From Heliocidaris tuberculata (lineage: Eukaryota; Echinodermata; Echinoidea; Camarodonta; Echinometridae): DNA of 64,000 nucleotides. The notes beneath the pieces were generated by a model, which had not been told where the DNA came from, searched no databases, and was given only the letters and a program-made list of their open reading frames with translations. This document shows positions 44,976 to 58,314 of this stretch, in pieces. A program made the translations under genes and the position numbers. Location: positions 19,003,374-19,067,373 of the forward strand of contig CM046835.1 of the NCBI GenBank assembly GCA_025618425.1, written 5' to 3'. Position 1 is the first letter of the stretch; each line of letters opens with the position of its first letter.

Positions 44976-45200
44976 TTATGTGAAATTAATGTTTTTTTTA
45001 GCTTTGTTATCACCATCTCAACTATTTTGTATTCATGACTAGGACTTTTTGTTTATAAGGTGTAAGATCAAATGTCAATTAACATGTAATTGTAGGCTTT
45101 TTATTCTGATTATCAATATTTCAAGAACAGTTTGAGCCATCAGCTGAATTTAGGCGGAGGCATAAAGGAGATGCAGTCGCATTCATCTTGTTTAAGATAA

Positions 45201-45957
45201 ATTTTTACAGTCGTTCTAATGAGAGTTTAGGGAGCTAGTCACCATCAGCCTCAGTCTCCTTTTTACTGCTATCACTGTAATAATAGTTGTACTATTATTA
45301 CAGTCTTTGATGGTTGTCTTCAAATTAATAATTTATTGTCTTAAACTTCTAATGAATTTTCTTATGGGATTTGGTATTTCTAGAACAGACTTGATAATTC
45401 AAAAAAACATTTAAAACAAAATATGCTGTAGTGGTTTTATACTTTCAACTTGAATTGCACTTTAATATAATTTTGATGTCTTCTATAAACATAATTTTAG
45501 AGATGGATTTGTGGTTGAGCAGTGTTTTTGTGTTATGATGGTTATAGCAGGTTAAATGAACTATTATTTTGTGGTAGTTGTATTGTACTGCAGACTTGCA
45601 TATCATATTAAGTCATTATGATGTATATTACTTTGAGTAACATATTTTCTTCTCTAATGGACATTTCTACAACGAAATGTGTATGGAGTAAAATGTAGAA
45701 ATGTGACTACTCTTGTGTAACAATCTTCTGACAAAAGTTTAGAAATTGGTGGAATATGGTATGATTTGGTAATGCTGTAACATACATATAGTTCACACCT
45801 TGCAGCAACAAAGGTATGGAATGCTCTTTGCTTGTTTAGAATGAAATTCAGATTAGTTGTAATTGTGTTTGGGCTGTGTTTGGATTGTACTTCTTCATGC
45901 ATTGTGCTTCTCATTGTCCCCTCTGTATCTGACTCTCTCAATCCTTCTTGTCAGTGC
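45201..45957. other. Anonymous DNA, no gene seen
   Basis: No supported feature. The 95-codon minus frame at 45654-45941 has no known domain. Confidence 0.5.
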
Positions 45958-46260
45958 TTTCTCTCTCTCTCTCTCTCTATCTCCCTCCCTTTCTCTCCCT
46001 CTCCCTCTCTGTCTCTGTCTCTGTCTCTACCTCTATCTACTTTATCTCTTTCTCTCTTCCTATCTGTTTCTCTCTTTCTTTGTCTCATTTTATTTCCATA
46101 CCTGTATCTCTGTCTCTCTCTCTTTCCCCATTCTTGCTCTCCCTTTCCCCATTCTTGCTCTCCCTTGGTATATTTGTCATTTTGTGCTTCTCCATTGATT
46201 CCATCTCCTTGACTCCCCCCCCCCCCCTCTCTCTCTCTTTCTCTCTGTCTCTTACTTTCT
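45958..46260 (+). repeat. CT-rich microsatellite region
   Basis: Interrupted (CT)n, CTCCCT and CTGTCT runs, an 18-bp duplication of CCCCATTCTTGCTCTCCC, and a C-run at 46217-46227. The S/L/P frames on this strand are artefacts. Confidence 0.92.
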
Positions 46261-46967
46261 GAGTACTCTTATTGATTTCAATGTTTGTCTTTATCTATTT
46301 ACATTCTGAGTCATAACTTACATTTTTTTCCTAGCAATTTTTATAAATACATGTTTAACCATTCTCAAACACCCATGTAGTTGTACATCATATAAACCTA
46401 GTATTAATAACACTTGAAAGCATCAGAGAGTACATCATCTCCAAATTAAATTAGTATACCCTGGGCACTGATTACACATGAAAGTACGAGGCTGTACATT
46501 ATTACCAGAATGATAGATTATTAGAGGCTTTCCTGTCTGTTATTACTTAATACATGGCTAGGGAAGTACACATTGCCTCGACATAACAGGTCAATTATTC
46601 AGTGCATCCCAAACCTGTAATTCCCCTCTTAATGCAGTATGCGTGTGTGGTCTTGTAGCAAATCCAGTGGTCCATCAGATAGGTTAACATCTAATGTAGA
46701 TGAGTGAGGGGGTATTGTTGACTGCTAATGTTTAAACTGCAAAGGGCATTTAGATCAGATTACTCTTGCATTGTGATATTTTCTTATCTGTTCATTCTCT
46801 TTCTCTATCTATGTCCCACTCTCTTACTTTCTTTTCTCTCCTTTTCCCTAGTCTTCTGTTTCTTTGTTCTCTCATTTTTCTCTGCTTTTCCCCCTCTCTT
46901 CTCTTTTCCTCTCTTCTGCCACTTCTCTCATCTCTCCTCATGGTCCTCTCTTTCTTCATTCTAGCAT
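46261..46967. other. Anonymous DNA, pyrimidine-rich at its right end
   Basis: No gene is supported. From 46790 it grades into the minisatellite. Confidence 0.5.
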
Positions 46968-47337
46968 CTCTCTTCTGTTCTCTCCTGTTCTCTCCTGTTC
47001 TCTTCTGTTCTCTCTGTTCTCTTCTGTTCTCTCCTGTCTCTGTTCTCTCCTGTTCTCTCCTGTTCTCTCTTGTTCTCTCCTGTTCTCTCCTGTTCTCTCC
47101 TGTTCTCTTCTGTTCTCTCCTGTTCTCTCCTGTTCTCTCTGTTCTCTCCTGTTCTCTTCTGTTCTCTCCTGTTCTCTCCTGTTCTCTCCTGTTCTCTCTG
47201 TTCTCTCCTGTTCTCTCCTGTTCTCTCCTGTTCTCTCCTGTTCTCTTCTCTCCTGTTCTCTCCTGTTCTCTCCTGTTCTCTCCTGTTCTCTCCTGTTCTC
47301 TCCTGTTCTCTTCTGTTCTCTCCTGTTCTCTCTTCTC
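46968..47337 (+). repeat. 10-bp minisatellite TGTTCTCTCC
   Basis: About 36 units of TGTTCTCTCC, with TCTTC variants and occasional units shortened to TGTTCTCT that shift the phase. The long frame with SLLFSPVLSC repeats, and the minus frame with ENRREQERTG repeats, are translations of the array. Confidence 0.95.
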
Positions 47338-47733
47338 TTTTGCTCTCTGTCTCCTCTTTCTTTATTCTCTCATCTCCCACTCCTTTATTCTCTTCTCTCC
47401 TCTCTTCTTGCTGCCTACATTTCATTCTCACCTCTCTTTCTCTCTCCCTCTCCCTCCTTCTTTGTCTATTTTCTCTTCTCTTTCCTGCATTGTATTCCTT
47501 TGCCACTATTCTTACAGTTTCCGATGTCCAAGATGTATTTCTCATGTTGGAAAACAACCTTTCGTAGTATGTGCCATGGAGAGAGCTAGGGATAAAAACA
47601 AGTATAATGTTCATCCCTATATCCTATGAAATGTAAATTACTGAGGAAACTGATCTCTGGGTCTATGTGAGAGAGGAAAAGAGACCAGTAAGAGTATAGT
47701 TCACTATTTTTACAGCAATATGTAAGCAGATAT
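47338..47733. other. Pyrimidine-rich then anonymous DNA
   Basis: The CT-rich sequence fades by about 47480. Nothing coding is supported. Confidence 0.5.
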
Positions 47734-47794
47734 TTAACCCATTATAATGGAGAATGCATATTATACCAAAGTCAAAGCATATTCAATGGGTTAA
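47734..47794. mobile_element. 61-bp TTAA-CCCATT palindrome-ended element
   Basis: TTAA-CCCATTATAATGG at the left and TTCAATGGG-TTAA at the right. The ends match the 80-bp family D but the interior differs, so it may be a deleted relative or a separate tiny element. Confidence 0.45.
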
Positions 47795-49266
47795 ATATCT
47801 TCTCACGTGAACATACCACAGTTGGCATTTCAGATGGTTTACGTTTCAGAACACATTTGATTACATTATTGTCATCATTATGTATAGTTTTCTCTGGAAT
47901 ATCATTTCTATAGTAATAACACCTTGGCTTTGTTTCAGGATATTTTTGAAAAATTGATTTGGTAGATCCAAACATGGTTATTGTATACATTAATTAAACA
48001 GAAACAATTATGTTTTTTGTTGTTGTTTTTTTGTGTGTGACAATATGGTTAGTTTCTACAACTAAATCCTCTCCAGATCAACAGATGCATTTGATCCTTA
48101 GGGATTTAAGGAGATATACTGGCAGAGATTAAATGCTTGATGTGGACCACCATAAGATATAGAGCTTTGAGTGACCAAATTGCTGAATACTGCTGTGCAC
48201 TACACCATGTTCCACCTAAATCCTGAAATCAATAACATGATTTGATGTGTTCTAAACACATCTGATCCCTTTTAAGGGCATGTGTATAAGTTATGGTTCG
48301 TTGGTTGATTTACATTCAGTTGTTGTTTCCTTTCCTTGTAAACTGCAATTCCAAATACATATTTTTACTCAACATCATGATTATGTGTTCATTAAAAAAA
48401 AATAATGTAAAGCAGCAGATGACATTATGCTCTATAATATAAATTTAGAAAGTAAAAATTATCAGTAGGTCCTAAGTATTTTCTGGACAGTGCCAACCTT
48501 GGAGTTCCTGTTTCAAAAGCAATTTTATAAAAGTGTTGGAAGTCTTCCCCAGTATTTGAGATTTGTATAATGTAGTATTATTTTTTTTTAAGCTAAAAGG
48601 TTACAAAGAGAAAAAAAAGTACTGCTGTTGACTTTCATAATTGCAAGCATGTGCAATAGTTTATCATGTATTAATTAGGTCGTAATTTGCTTGAGCCATG
48701 TGGGTATCCAGCATTTTATAAAGACAAACTAACATTATTTTTTTCAACAAGATTTTCTAACTGAATATTTCAAAATTAACAAATTTGTCAAATTTCACAA
48801 GTAATTTATTTGAATAAACAAGTGATTAAAAAAGGAATTTAGTAATATAATTTTGCAACCTAATTAAGTGATGTCACTCAACTTGTAATCCATTATGAGA
48901 GAATGACTTTGCCAATACATGTCAACTTTTAAGTCCTTACATAACAAATAGTGCTATAATTGAAGGGAAATAGATATGAATTGAAGTGTACGTACTGTAT
49001 TGGCCATTTCCAGTGTTTATATTGAGGTTGCATCTTGGCCCAATAACATGTGTGACCATTTCTTGGTATAACTGAAACTTCTCCCTTCTCATATAGGTTC
49101 CCCTCATGCCGAACAAAAAATTTGAAGTGTAAGATCTGATAGCAGTCTGCGGTAAATATGATGAAAGCTTGCTTTGTAAAGGGCAAAGCGATTGACTTAC
49201 ATCTTTCATTATTACACTCTTGTTGTTTCACTTCATCTTTTCTAGGTCATCTACAGGCAGCTCTAA
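47795..49266. other. Anonymous DNA, no gene seen
   Basis: AT-rich sequence. Overlapping minus frames at 48929-49231 lack domains and splice support. Confidence 0.5.
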
Positions 49267-49346
49267 TTAAGCCATTGCCTATGGAAACTGAGTGGCTCTC
49301 GTACTAAGCATATTGGAGTAACAGAATTCAGTAGTCGGCGTGTTAA
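49267..49346. mobile_element. 80-bp TTAA element, family D, copy 2
   Basis: Runs from TTAA-GCCATTGCCTATGG to AATTCAGTAGTCGGCGTG-TTAA. Shares GAATTCAGTAGTC with the copy at 32259 and has exactly the same 80-bp length. Both ends are somewhat decayed. Confidence 0.65.
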
Positions 49347-49485
49347 GTTTTGAAAATTTCATATCGTTAGGTGACAAGAAAAGTTTTATCAAATTGTGTT
49401 ATGTGGCAGTTTTTCTGGTCCATGCCTTTATTTTGATGTTGACCAGGATGTTTGTGCTAATGTTACTCTTCATTGTACAGTACTA

Positions 49486-49946
49486 GAGTAGATGCTCAGG
49501 TGTGCAGAGACTTAAGACAAAATCGCACGAAGCTTTCGCCGCAGTGTGCCGGTGTGTCACACACACTGAATATTGATGACTGCTACTAGTGATCGGACAC
49601 TTTTGAGCTTGTGACACGTGAAAATTCCTGACCTAAAATTGAAAATTTCTTGAAATTCAGCTTATTTTTCAAAACCATATTTCCTTAATAACAAACTTAA
49701 GAAGAATAGCATATTTTCAAAATTTTCAATTTTTCGTAGTGGGAACACCAATTGTACCGCTAAAAATGTGGTATTTATGGATACCTTTTTCATGGCCACT
49801 GCTGTTTTTCTTTGACTTTGGTAATGTACCCTTTGTGTGTGATATGTGATATACGATGATTTTATGTATATTCTGTATTTTAAGGTGATTTTGCAATGCA
49901 AACAATAGACCGGCCGCACACTGGCTACCGGGAGCATCTACTCTAG
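49486..49946. mobile_element. Foldback element with TAGAGTAGATGCTC termini
   Basis: Left TAGAGTAGATGCTC is a perfect inverse of right GAGCATCTACTCTA. A second inverse pair (GTGTGC against GCACAC) follows. The interior is partly CpG-rich near the ends (TCGCCGCAGTGTGCCGG). The outer TA may be the target duplication. Confidence 0.82.
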
Positions 49947-50096
49947 GAGAATAATGAAAGCATGTTGGCTGTACCCATGAGGCAGAAAATATGAGAAAAC
50001 TTCCTCTGTGGTTATGAAATAGAAACAAAAAGTAACAATTCATTGGCTTGCGTGGGTTGTTGGCATTTTTGTATGTTAACAACAATGCCAGTACCT

Positions 50097-50515
50097 TTGA
50101 AGGTATTGTGCAGTAGTGGTAGCAAAAAGAAAATTGGCATGAAACTGATTAAAAATAGTCTCATAATGTCTGGCTTGCATAAAGAAGATACATGCGTAAG
50201 ATCATCTGGTATTCCACTAATGATTTCTGGTGACTTTCAATAAAATAATTGAAATGATCACATATTTTACCGTTACCTTCTGCGCTATGCTAGGGCCACT
50301 TACATGTGTGTGAATAAAGTACAATGCCCATGTTCAAAACTCGATGTTTATTTCTTTAATAGCTTAGCCCTTTCTGAACCAATTTTTCTCAAAAAACGTC
50401 ACCCATGTTTGAAATTAATCATTTTACATCAGTACATGTAGTAATTTTCATTCCAGCTGCCAAAGTAGTTAATCTCCAAAGCGCCCTCTTTCCCACTACT
50501 GAACACTACCTTTAA
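50097..50515. mobile_element. TTAA foldback element, family E, copy 1
   Basis: Left TTGA-AGGTATTGTGCAGTAGTGG (first base set mutated from TTAA) and right CCCACTACTGAACACTACCT-TTAA. The body matches the copy at 54307 along most of its length. Confidence 0.82.
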
Positions 50516-53500
50516 GGAGGAGAAGATGATGAAGAAAGACAATGGTGTACTTGTACTCAAAGCCATTCATTATCTTTTTTGAATACTTGAAAGTTCTTGA
50601 ATTGATTTGCAAAAAAACTGTCTTAAAAATACTCTGAAAATAATTTTATTACTATGGATTATTATGGATTATTGTTGATTATGATGAAGTAGTAAATGCC
50701 CTATTCTGGAGTTCTACGTTTGCATAGTAAGTTTTGTGAGATGCCCAATCACATGCTAATTAATTTTCATTTGTTATGGTAAATATTTCATCCACTGTGT
50801 GCCTTTATGGGTCATCTTGATATCCTGGTCTCTATGGTTGTGTATCTTGTCAGAGCCCCCCCCCCCCCCCCCCAGCCCGCCCCATCCCTCTCCTGTTTTG
50901 AATGTCTTTGATGCCAGCTCAATGCTTGGCAGCAATGAGTAAACTGCTTACTAATCATGGGCCCTCAGCCCTCAGAATGAAGAGAGGCCCCTCTACGGCT
51001 AAGGCATGCAGATTTGCTATTTGAGGAACAAGAAAGGAAAGTAAAACTAACACTGTCAATAAATTTCAGAGTGGAAAAAAACAAGCAAACCAGAAGGAAA
51101 TTTCTGGTTAGGGAACACTTTAAAAACCCACACAAACTTACTACTCCATTAGCTGTGCGGTTGAAACATCAATCTTTTTTTTTTTTTTTATTTAACTACA
51201 CTAATGTAGGAAGCAATGAATAACAACCCTTTTCTAGAAGCCAGATTTTCCAGAGCTGAGTAGAGGCAATAAAATTGTTTCTAAGAATAAGAAATTGATT
51301 TCATGCAGTGAATAACAAACAACATAATTTTCAGAAATTTTTAGAAATTTTTAGTTTCAGTAATACAGTGTATTAGATTTGATATAGGAAATTTCTTTCA
51401 AACATTATTTCTTATTTTTTAAATCATGATTTAGCCCAATGTTGGGTATTTTGCTGATGTGAAATTTGTAACAATAATTCATGAACCTTCAATCAAATTG
51501 GATGAAAGTTACATGAGTATGTAAATATGATTGCCAAAATGGAGCTTAAAAGAAATGATGATGATGATAATAATGATTACCATTTTCATATATTATAGCA
51601 TCTTCCACTCTTGAATTTAGCTGATCATTGGTGCTTTATGTTGCATTTTTATCTGTTGGATTTAATTATAAGTCTATAACTGAACTGAAATGCTAAAATT
51701 CTAACAAATTTTAGATTTTATGAGGACTATTTACTTATAGCAATACAAGGGATAGCTAGGGTTACATTCCATTCACTTTACCCTTTGTGCCAACTTTCTT
51801 AGAATTTGAAATGATGACATAATTTGGTCTGTGCTCACATGATTACTGAAAGTGACATGAAATAATGTGAGGAATCCTGGCTGTATGCAGGAATGGGAAG
51901 AAGCAACCTTCCTATCTGTGGGGTGTTAGACAGCCATCAATCTTTGCGTGCCAGTAAAGATGCCAGGATATTGGGCTGTAATGAAGATAGATTCCATGTT
52001 ACACTGAAACTACATTTAGATCTGGAAGGATGTTTGATACTAATGTGTTTTGTGACATCCTGATTGAAGCATTGTTGATGAATTCGATTTAAAGGGAAGG
52101 TGGCAACCCTTACAGCTATTTATTCTACATTTAGACCAGTGGATTTGAACCTGAAACTCCAAATCTAGCAGATATTTGTAGTCAGTACCCTTATTTAAAA
52201 ATCAGCCAAATTTATCACAATGTTTGCCAAAATCAGTCAATAGATTGCTGAGATTGCTGTAACAACTGCTATACCTAGATCTTGTAATAATTTTGGGAAG
52301 TTCAATGCATGTGTTTCCTCTATGAAGAACTACTGATTATATTGATGAGAATAGTTTCAAGAAGACAAATATATGAAGATTGTTATCATGACACCTCATA
52401 TATGTAGGTATTTGTCGTATTAATGAGTTACTTCTTGGAATCTGTTCCGGAGTACTTGTAAAGTGTTGATGGAATCAAGCAAGTTAGAATTCCGTTGGGT
52501 ATTGCTGTATTTCCTCTCCTCTCCCTCTTCCTCTTTCTATATCTTTCTCTTTCTATCTCTTTCTCTTTCTCTCCCTCTATCCTGAAGTCTGTTATTATCT
52601 CATTCACTCTCTCTTCCTCTCTCATTCTCTCTCTCATTCTCTCTCTCTCTCTCTTTGCATGCTCTGTCTAATTCTCCTTCCTTCCCACTTCAATCAACAT
52701 TGATTTCAACTCAGACTTGAGGATTCACATTGGTAGAAGTGATGGTATCCGTTGAGAAAATAAATGAGTTCCCCCTTGCACTAAATGTCAAACTTGCTAG
52801 GATAATCCAACAGGCTTTAGAAGGAAGATGTCCGCTCTAGAATTTGGGAACGAAATGATGTCGAAAGAGTCCTCTCCTTCATGTTCCTTTGGCGGTCCTT
52901 CATCGCCAGATTAGGGCGATGAAGTCTTGTAATCCCATAAATTAACCCAGATACGAAGAAGATCTTGAATGAGAGAAATCCATCAGGAAAGACATATAGG
53001 TACATTGTTTGATTGAAGGGTAAAAAAAAAATGCAGTCAGATAACTGTGTACCCCTAACATGAAACAAAAATCAATATTTAATTTGAAAATACATGATTT
53101 TCAAGGGGTATTCCATTTTGACAATTTACTGCACGTTAATGTTGTCATTGTGTACTGACTGCAGTGAATAATGCTGTTAGTTTTCTTGGTGAGAATTATT
53201 TTGATCATGTTCCCAGGGGAAATAGTCAGAAGATGTCAGGAAAATTATTTTTCCATGACTTCATTACAATTTGTATTGAAATACTCTAAACATATGTGGA
53301 TTTTGAGTGATTGCTGTAAACCAGGCTCAAATATGCCCTTGTGGAAAAGTAAGCAGCACTTATACTTCTTTGATTTGAATGATATTTTAAAGGAATATGA
53401 ACATTGTGGTATATAGAAAACAACTAAATAATTTCTTCTACTTTAAATGCAAAGTAAAAAACAATGAATGATCACCAACTTTTTTGTGAAATAAGGTGAC

Positions 53501-54306
53501 CTCCTGAAAATGTTGTTGCCATTGCATTATGCCAAATTATCAAGCAATTTCTGGCCTGAACTAGAAGGAAGAGCCAATCATTAAATATCATTCCGATTAA
53601 TTTCAGCAAAAGTTACAGATGAAATAAAAGACAGATTTATGTTCTTAATATGTCTAGACACACTATTATAAAACTAATGTACTAAAAGCTATATACCTCT
53701 GCAAATCTACCATTTGCATATTGTTTATTCCATTTGTACAAAAAAAAAAAAAGTTTTTGACAAATCAAGTTGGTATGATGCCTTTAATTTCTCTCCTTTT
53801 CCAATAATTTACCGTCGCCAGTTGGAGTCTTTCGTTAAGCAGTGTGTCTGATGGCTCAACTTCCATTAAGATTGCCAGCTACTTACCGGCATTCCCCAAA
53901 TCAAAGAAAGAGAAAGCCAAGTAGTAGGTGATGTGAGAAATTGTGTGTTGGTTCTTCTTTACCCTCCAGCTTAATGGCTAGCTAGAGTACTTCTTCTTAA
54001 TCGAAACTAACATATCATTTCTGGCAGAGACCACAAGAAATAGAGGCCATTCAATGGGAAGGAAAGTTCACATCAGTCCCAAATCATTGATAAGTCTCTT
54101 CTTCTGTGAAGGGAGAAAAGTGATATACTTTGGAAGGAAAGTATTAAGATGAGTCCCAAGTCATAGATTATTTGAATGAGAAGCCATTTATTGTAATGGA
54201 AAGTGTTCACACGATCTTCAAATTGTATTTATTCTAGGAATAGAGGCCATTCAATTTGAGTAAAAGTGTTCCCACAAGCCCTGTATCGGAAAGAATTTTA
54301 CCTTCT
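50516..54306. other. Anonymous DNA, no supported gene
   Basis: Contains a C-run at 50856-50873, an A/T-rich middle, and CT-rich sequence at 52505-52655. A GC-richer patch at 52690-52960 includes a minus frame with LHRPNLAMKDRQRNMKERTL, which looks somewhat protein-like but lacks clear splice sites. Confidence 0.45.
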
Positions 54307-54787
54307 TTAAAGGTAATAAACAGTAGTGGTAGCAAAATGAAAGTTGGCATGAAACTGCTCAAATATAGTCTCATATTGTTCGGCTTCAATAAAAAGATAC
54401 ATGAGTGAGATAATCCGGTATTCTATTCATGATTTCCTGTGATTTTCAGTAAAATAATTCAAATGATCGAATATCAACGGTTACCTTATACCCTCGCTAA
54501 GGACCACCTACCCCGACGCTCCTGGCTCAACGCCGCATAGCGGTTCGCACACACTTGTTACACACACTGTTTTCACATCAAATTACAAGCGCGGTACAGC
54601 GCTTGTAATTCGATGTTTATTTTTTTGGACATTTTAGCCATTTCTAAACCATTTTTCTTCAAACAAACGTCACCTATGTTCGAAATTAATCATTTCACAA
54701 CAGTATATGTAATAATTTCCATTCCAGCTGACAAAGTAGTTAAATATCCAAAGCGCCACCTTTCCCACTACTGTACGATACCTTTAA
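54307..54787. mobile_element. TTAA foldback element, family E, copy 2
   Basis: Ends TTAA-AGGTAATAAACAGTAGTGG and CCACTACTGTACGATACCT-TTAA. About 62 bp longer than copy 1, mostly from a CpG-rich segment near 54490-54610 that ends in a perfect hairpin. Confidence 0.88.
54581..54610. repeat. Perfect 12-bp hairpin inside family E copy 2
   Basis: AATTACAAGCGC, loop GGTACA, GCGCTTGTAATT. It is absent from copy 1 at the matching place. Confidence 0.9.
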
Positions 54788-57700
54788 AAAAGGAAGAAAA
54801 CTATTATCTGTCATGAAGAGTGTTCACATAATGCTAAAGGCTAGATTAATCTTTTACTCTTTGAAAGAAGAGAAAATAAGTGTTCACATGAGCGTATATA
54901 CATACATACATTATTCCCTCTCCTTAATACGGTGCTACCAAGTTTACTAACATGTAGATTAGGGACAATTTTGAAGTAGAGTTTTTTTTCTTCATTTTAA
55001 TCTGCTGGTGGAATTTTGTCTTGATATAACACAAATTTCCCATAGACTCTAGCCCAAATTTCCCATAGACTCTAGCCCAAATCTCAGTAATTAACATTTT
55101 CTGCAAAGGGAATGCAGCACCTTGTATCACAGTGTACCTGTTTGTTTATTAACACACATGATATTTCTCAAATCTGCTTTAAAAAATGTATAGAGAGTGA
55201 TTATCAAATCAATTTTTTCGTGAGGCACTAATACAAAAGCTATGCAATACAATTTGAAATCAATTAGTAAGACCTGAAAAGGAAATCAATAGAAGTCGCT
55301 TTTTTTTACAAGAATTTACTAACATTTTATGGTTTATATAAAAATGACCTGAACTCATTAGAATGATGTTTAGGGCCTTTACAGTTTTTGTAACCCCAGG
55401 AAGCAGTTTGCAAAATTTCTTTGGTTTGAGTTGATGAATAGTTAGATATAATTCTGGGTTGCCTGTTTACCACTTCTGTAAACACTTTGCAAGTGCCTAA
55501 ACAACAAAACAGATTTACAACTATCTCACAAAATCATCCATAATTTGATAGAGAATTAAGGATTCAGTAATAATTTATTGAAAATCCGTTGTAAAACCTT
55601 GATGAAAAGATGCATTTTCATTCCCGAGCCAGGCAGGAATGGTATTGTGCATCCAATAAATCCAAGTACCCCAGAGGGATTTAATTGATCAATGTTGATA
55701 AACATTGCTAGCATCTCAAACCATCAGCTCCTCTTCTTACTCCCACCACTGTTCTTGTTACCTGTTTTTTGTTAAATAAATTTCAAAATGTCAGTGGATT
55801 GGAATTCAGTAGTATCTCTCTATTACAAAAATGTTACATATGAGCTTCACCTGCCCTTTATCTTTATTCATATCTATAAAATGGATTTTGGACAAAATTT
55901 CAACTTCCAAATTTCTACTGATTTTCTTTTGTGCTTTATGTGACCTTTTTTCTGACTTCTTTTAATGTCTTTCCACGTCTTTGGCCTCATGTAAATTTGC
56001 CACGCCTCTCCCCAGTTCATGTATTGTTCTTTTTCTTTTGCCATAATAGATTTTGTTTCCTTCACTTAATTCCCACATACCAATCATTGATCTGCCTTTT
56101 CTACTCCAGTTTCTTCAGTGAACTATTAATGGGTTTTCATTTCTTTATGCTGCCTTCAAACTTCAAGTCATTTCACTATCACACTATTTTTCTTACTTTG
56201 CTTTCTCTTACACCCACCTACTTGATGTTTTCTTATACTCTCAAGTAAATTAGTGAGTCAGTGGAATACACAAGAGATTGAAGGATTGGATGACAGAGTG
56301 TGAGAGAGGGGGAGAGGGGGAGAGAGAAAGTGTAAAATTGCTAAATTAAAGGGGACTTTAAAAGAGTTAATAATGTAATAAAGGAAATTGGAAAAATGAA
56401 TTAAAGGAGAGTTGTAAAGAAAACCCCATAAAAAAGAAATCTTGAACTTGTATTTTTAAGAATGAGCAAGTTTGAGGTATATGAAAGTGAAAAATGAAAA
56501 TGAAGACAGTGAGGTCGGTCCACAGGGAGAGAACAGACAAAAAATGCATTAAAACGAAAATCAAATAAATACCTCATGACATGTTTTAAAAACAAGAGCC
56601 CTGGTACTTAATGCATTGTATAAACATTTATTACAGGAGTGCATCCTCTGAGGAGCTGTTATTACTTTCCATCTTACCCAACACCATCCATTCGTCATCT
56701 CTCTTCGGCTCCCATCTCGGGCCCTCCAGCACCCTGAGATAATGGGGTCTTGCTCCGCCCCGGGGCGGTGGCTGTATAGTGTCCAATCAAGTGAATTCCT
56801 TACCCTCAAGTCTTCCCAATCAATGTTGATTAACATGAATGGGCCTGGAGCAGGGCAGAAATGCGGAATGCCACATGATGCGACATGAAGAGTAGATACA
56901 ATATACCCGCGTGTTCCACTTCTAGGAGTATGTACTGCAATATCATTACATGGGATGCTTCTTGATGTTTTGAAGTCTTGAAAAACTCTGGTCTTTTTTT
57001 ATTCTACATTTCTATTGAAAATAATTAACCCACTTTAAAGTGGCTCATTTTAGATCTATACAGTTAAAACAGAATGAAAATAGTGTATGATAGAGTAGTA
57101 TAATGCTGACTTGCTTATCTTAAATCTATGCCGACATACAACGTTGGTGCATAATAAGAGGAAAATAAAAGAAATTCCAGTGTGACTCAGCTGAATCCTG
57201 TTTTCAGATAAACTTGAGATCTGACATTGAAATGCATTTAGAAAATACTTATAAAGTCATTCTTTATCCTTGATCATTCTAAACTAAAACCGGTTCTTTG
57301 TTTGGACCTAAAATGTTTTATACATAAGGAAAACATTCCTTGAATATAATGGACTGTAAAGGACCAACACAGATTTTATTTCAGTTCAATTCGGATGCAA
57401 TATCTTCATATATTTTGTCATTTTGCTATTACACATCTTTTATAGAAGTTATGTGGCAGGTAATTTTTGTAGACCACTCAGTGAAATTCAATTCAATGCT
57501 GTGAAGAATCTCCTTCTATGTGTTACCTGAACTCATGAAACATGAGCCCTTTGCTGAGCAGAACATGCTAACTGTTTGCATCTATGTGCAAACTACCTAC
57601 AGGCTTCAATTAAACGTTGGTAAATATAAGCTGGAAGTGATTGTAATTGCAAAAGCTCGTGTTACATGCTCCTACTGGAAGCCAGTCTCCTATGTCACAT

Positions 57701-58314
57701 TCTACTGATGAAATGGGATTTTCCCCCTTACTTTTAATTGAACCCATTTGCAAAGGTAGTTTCAGTTTTTGTGTTATACATAAAAGAAAAAAAAAGTATT
57801 TAAGAATTGAGTTTCTAACTGTCCTGTGGCTAGGGGAACATAGTACAAGATATCTCTCTCTCTTTCAAAACCAGTGTTGGATACAGGGGGCATGGTACAT
57901 GTAGGCTTTATCTTAATTACACATTAGGTAAAAAAGAAAAGTGTCCCCTAGTTCCTCCAGCAGGAATTTTAGACCTAAAGAGATACCTGGAAAATGTGCT
58001 AAACTTTTCTTTCCATTGTTTTTGTGGAAAATGTAAAGTTATATTTTGAATTTTTCCAGGCAGACTTTGTGTTAGTACCTAAATCGTGTATATCCATACT
58101 TAGAAGAAGGATTTCAAAGAGTGAATTATTCATGGTGCTTAATGCCTTCTAATGGACAAAGATAAATAGCAGAGTTTTAAAAGCTTTAGGTCAAAATCAT
58201 TGAACTTGCATATTGCCAGCTGGCTGGCAGGAACATAAAGGAAAAACTGGCCATTTTAAGTTTAAAACAGGTTAAGAGCAAGCAAAGATAAAAGCAGAGT
58301 TGGATAAAGATGGA
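54788..58314. other. Anonymous DNA, no supported gene
   Basis: Includes a 23-bp direct duplication (CAAATTTCCCATAGACTCTA..) at 55032-55079 and a GC-richer patch at 56640-56830 with CCGCCCCGGGGCGG. A 91-codon minus frame covers that patch (56561-56836, starting MLINIDWEDLRVRNSLDWTL) without recognised domain. Confidence 0.45.

Larger units (their letters stand above)
44700..45185 (+). repeat. Repeat with direct AGGTCA half-site clusters
   Basis: Starts GCCGGAGGTATTATGTTTTC with a GTCCGTTCATCCATCC stretch, a style common in marine invertebrate repeats. It ends near GGCGGAGGCATAAAGGAGAT. Inside, a module of about 133 bp occurs twice, plus a decayed third near 45060. Each module starts TAGGTCAAAGGT and contains ATAGAGGTCATT. 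Confidence 0.6.

Noticed and set aside
46766..47629. 287-codon and 217-codon frames with SLLFSPVLSC or ENRREQERTG repeats
   Set aside because: They arise from the 10-bp minisatellite, whose phase slips and flanking CT-rich DNA keep frames open.
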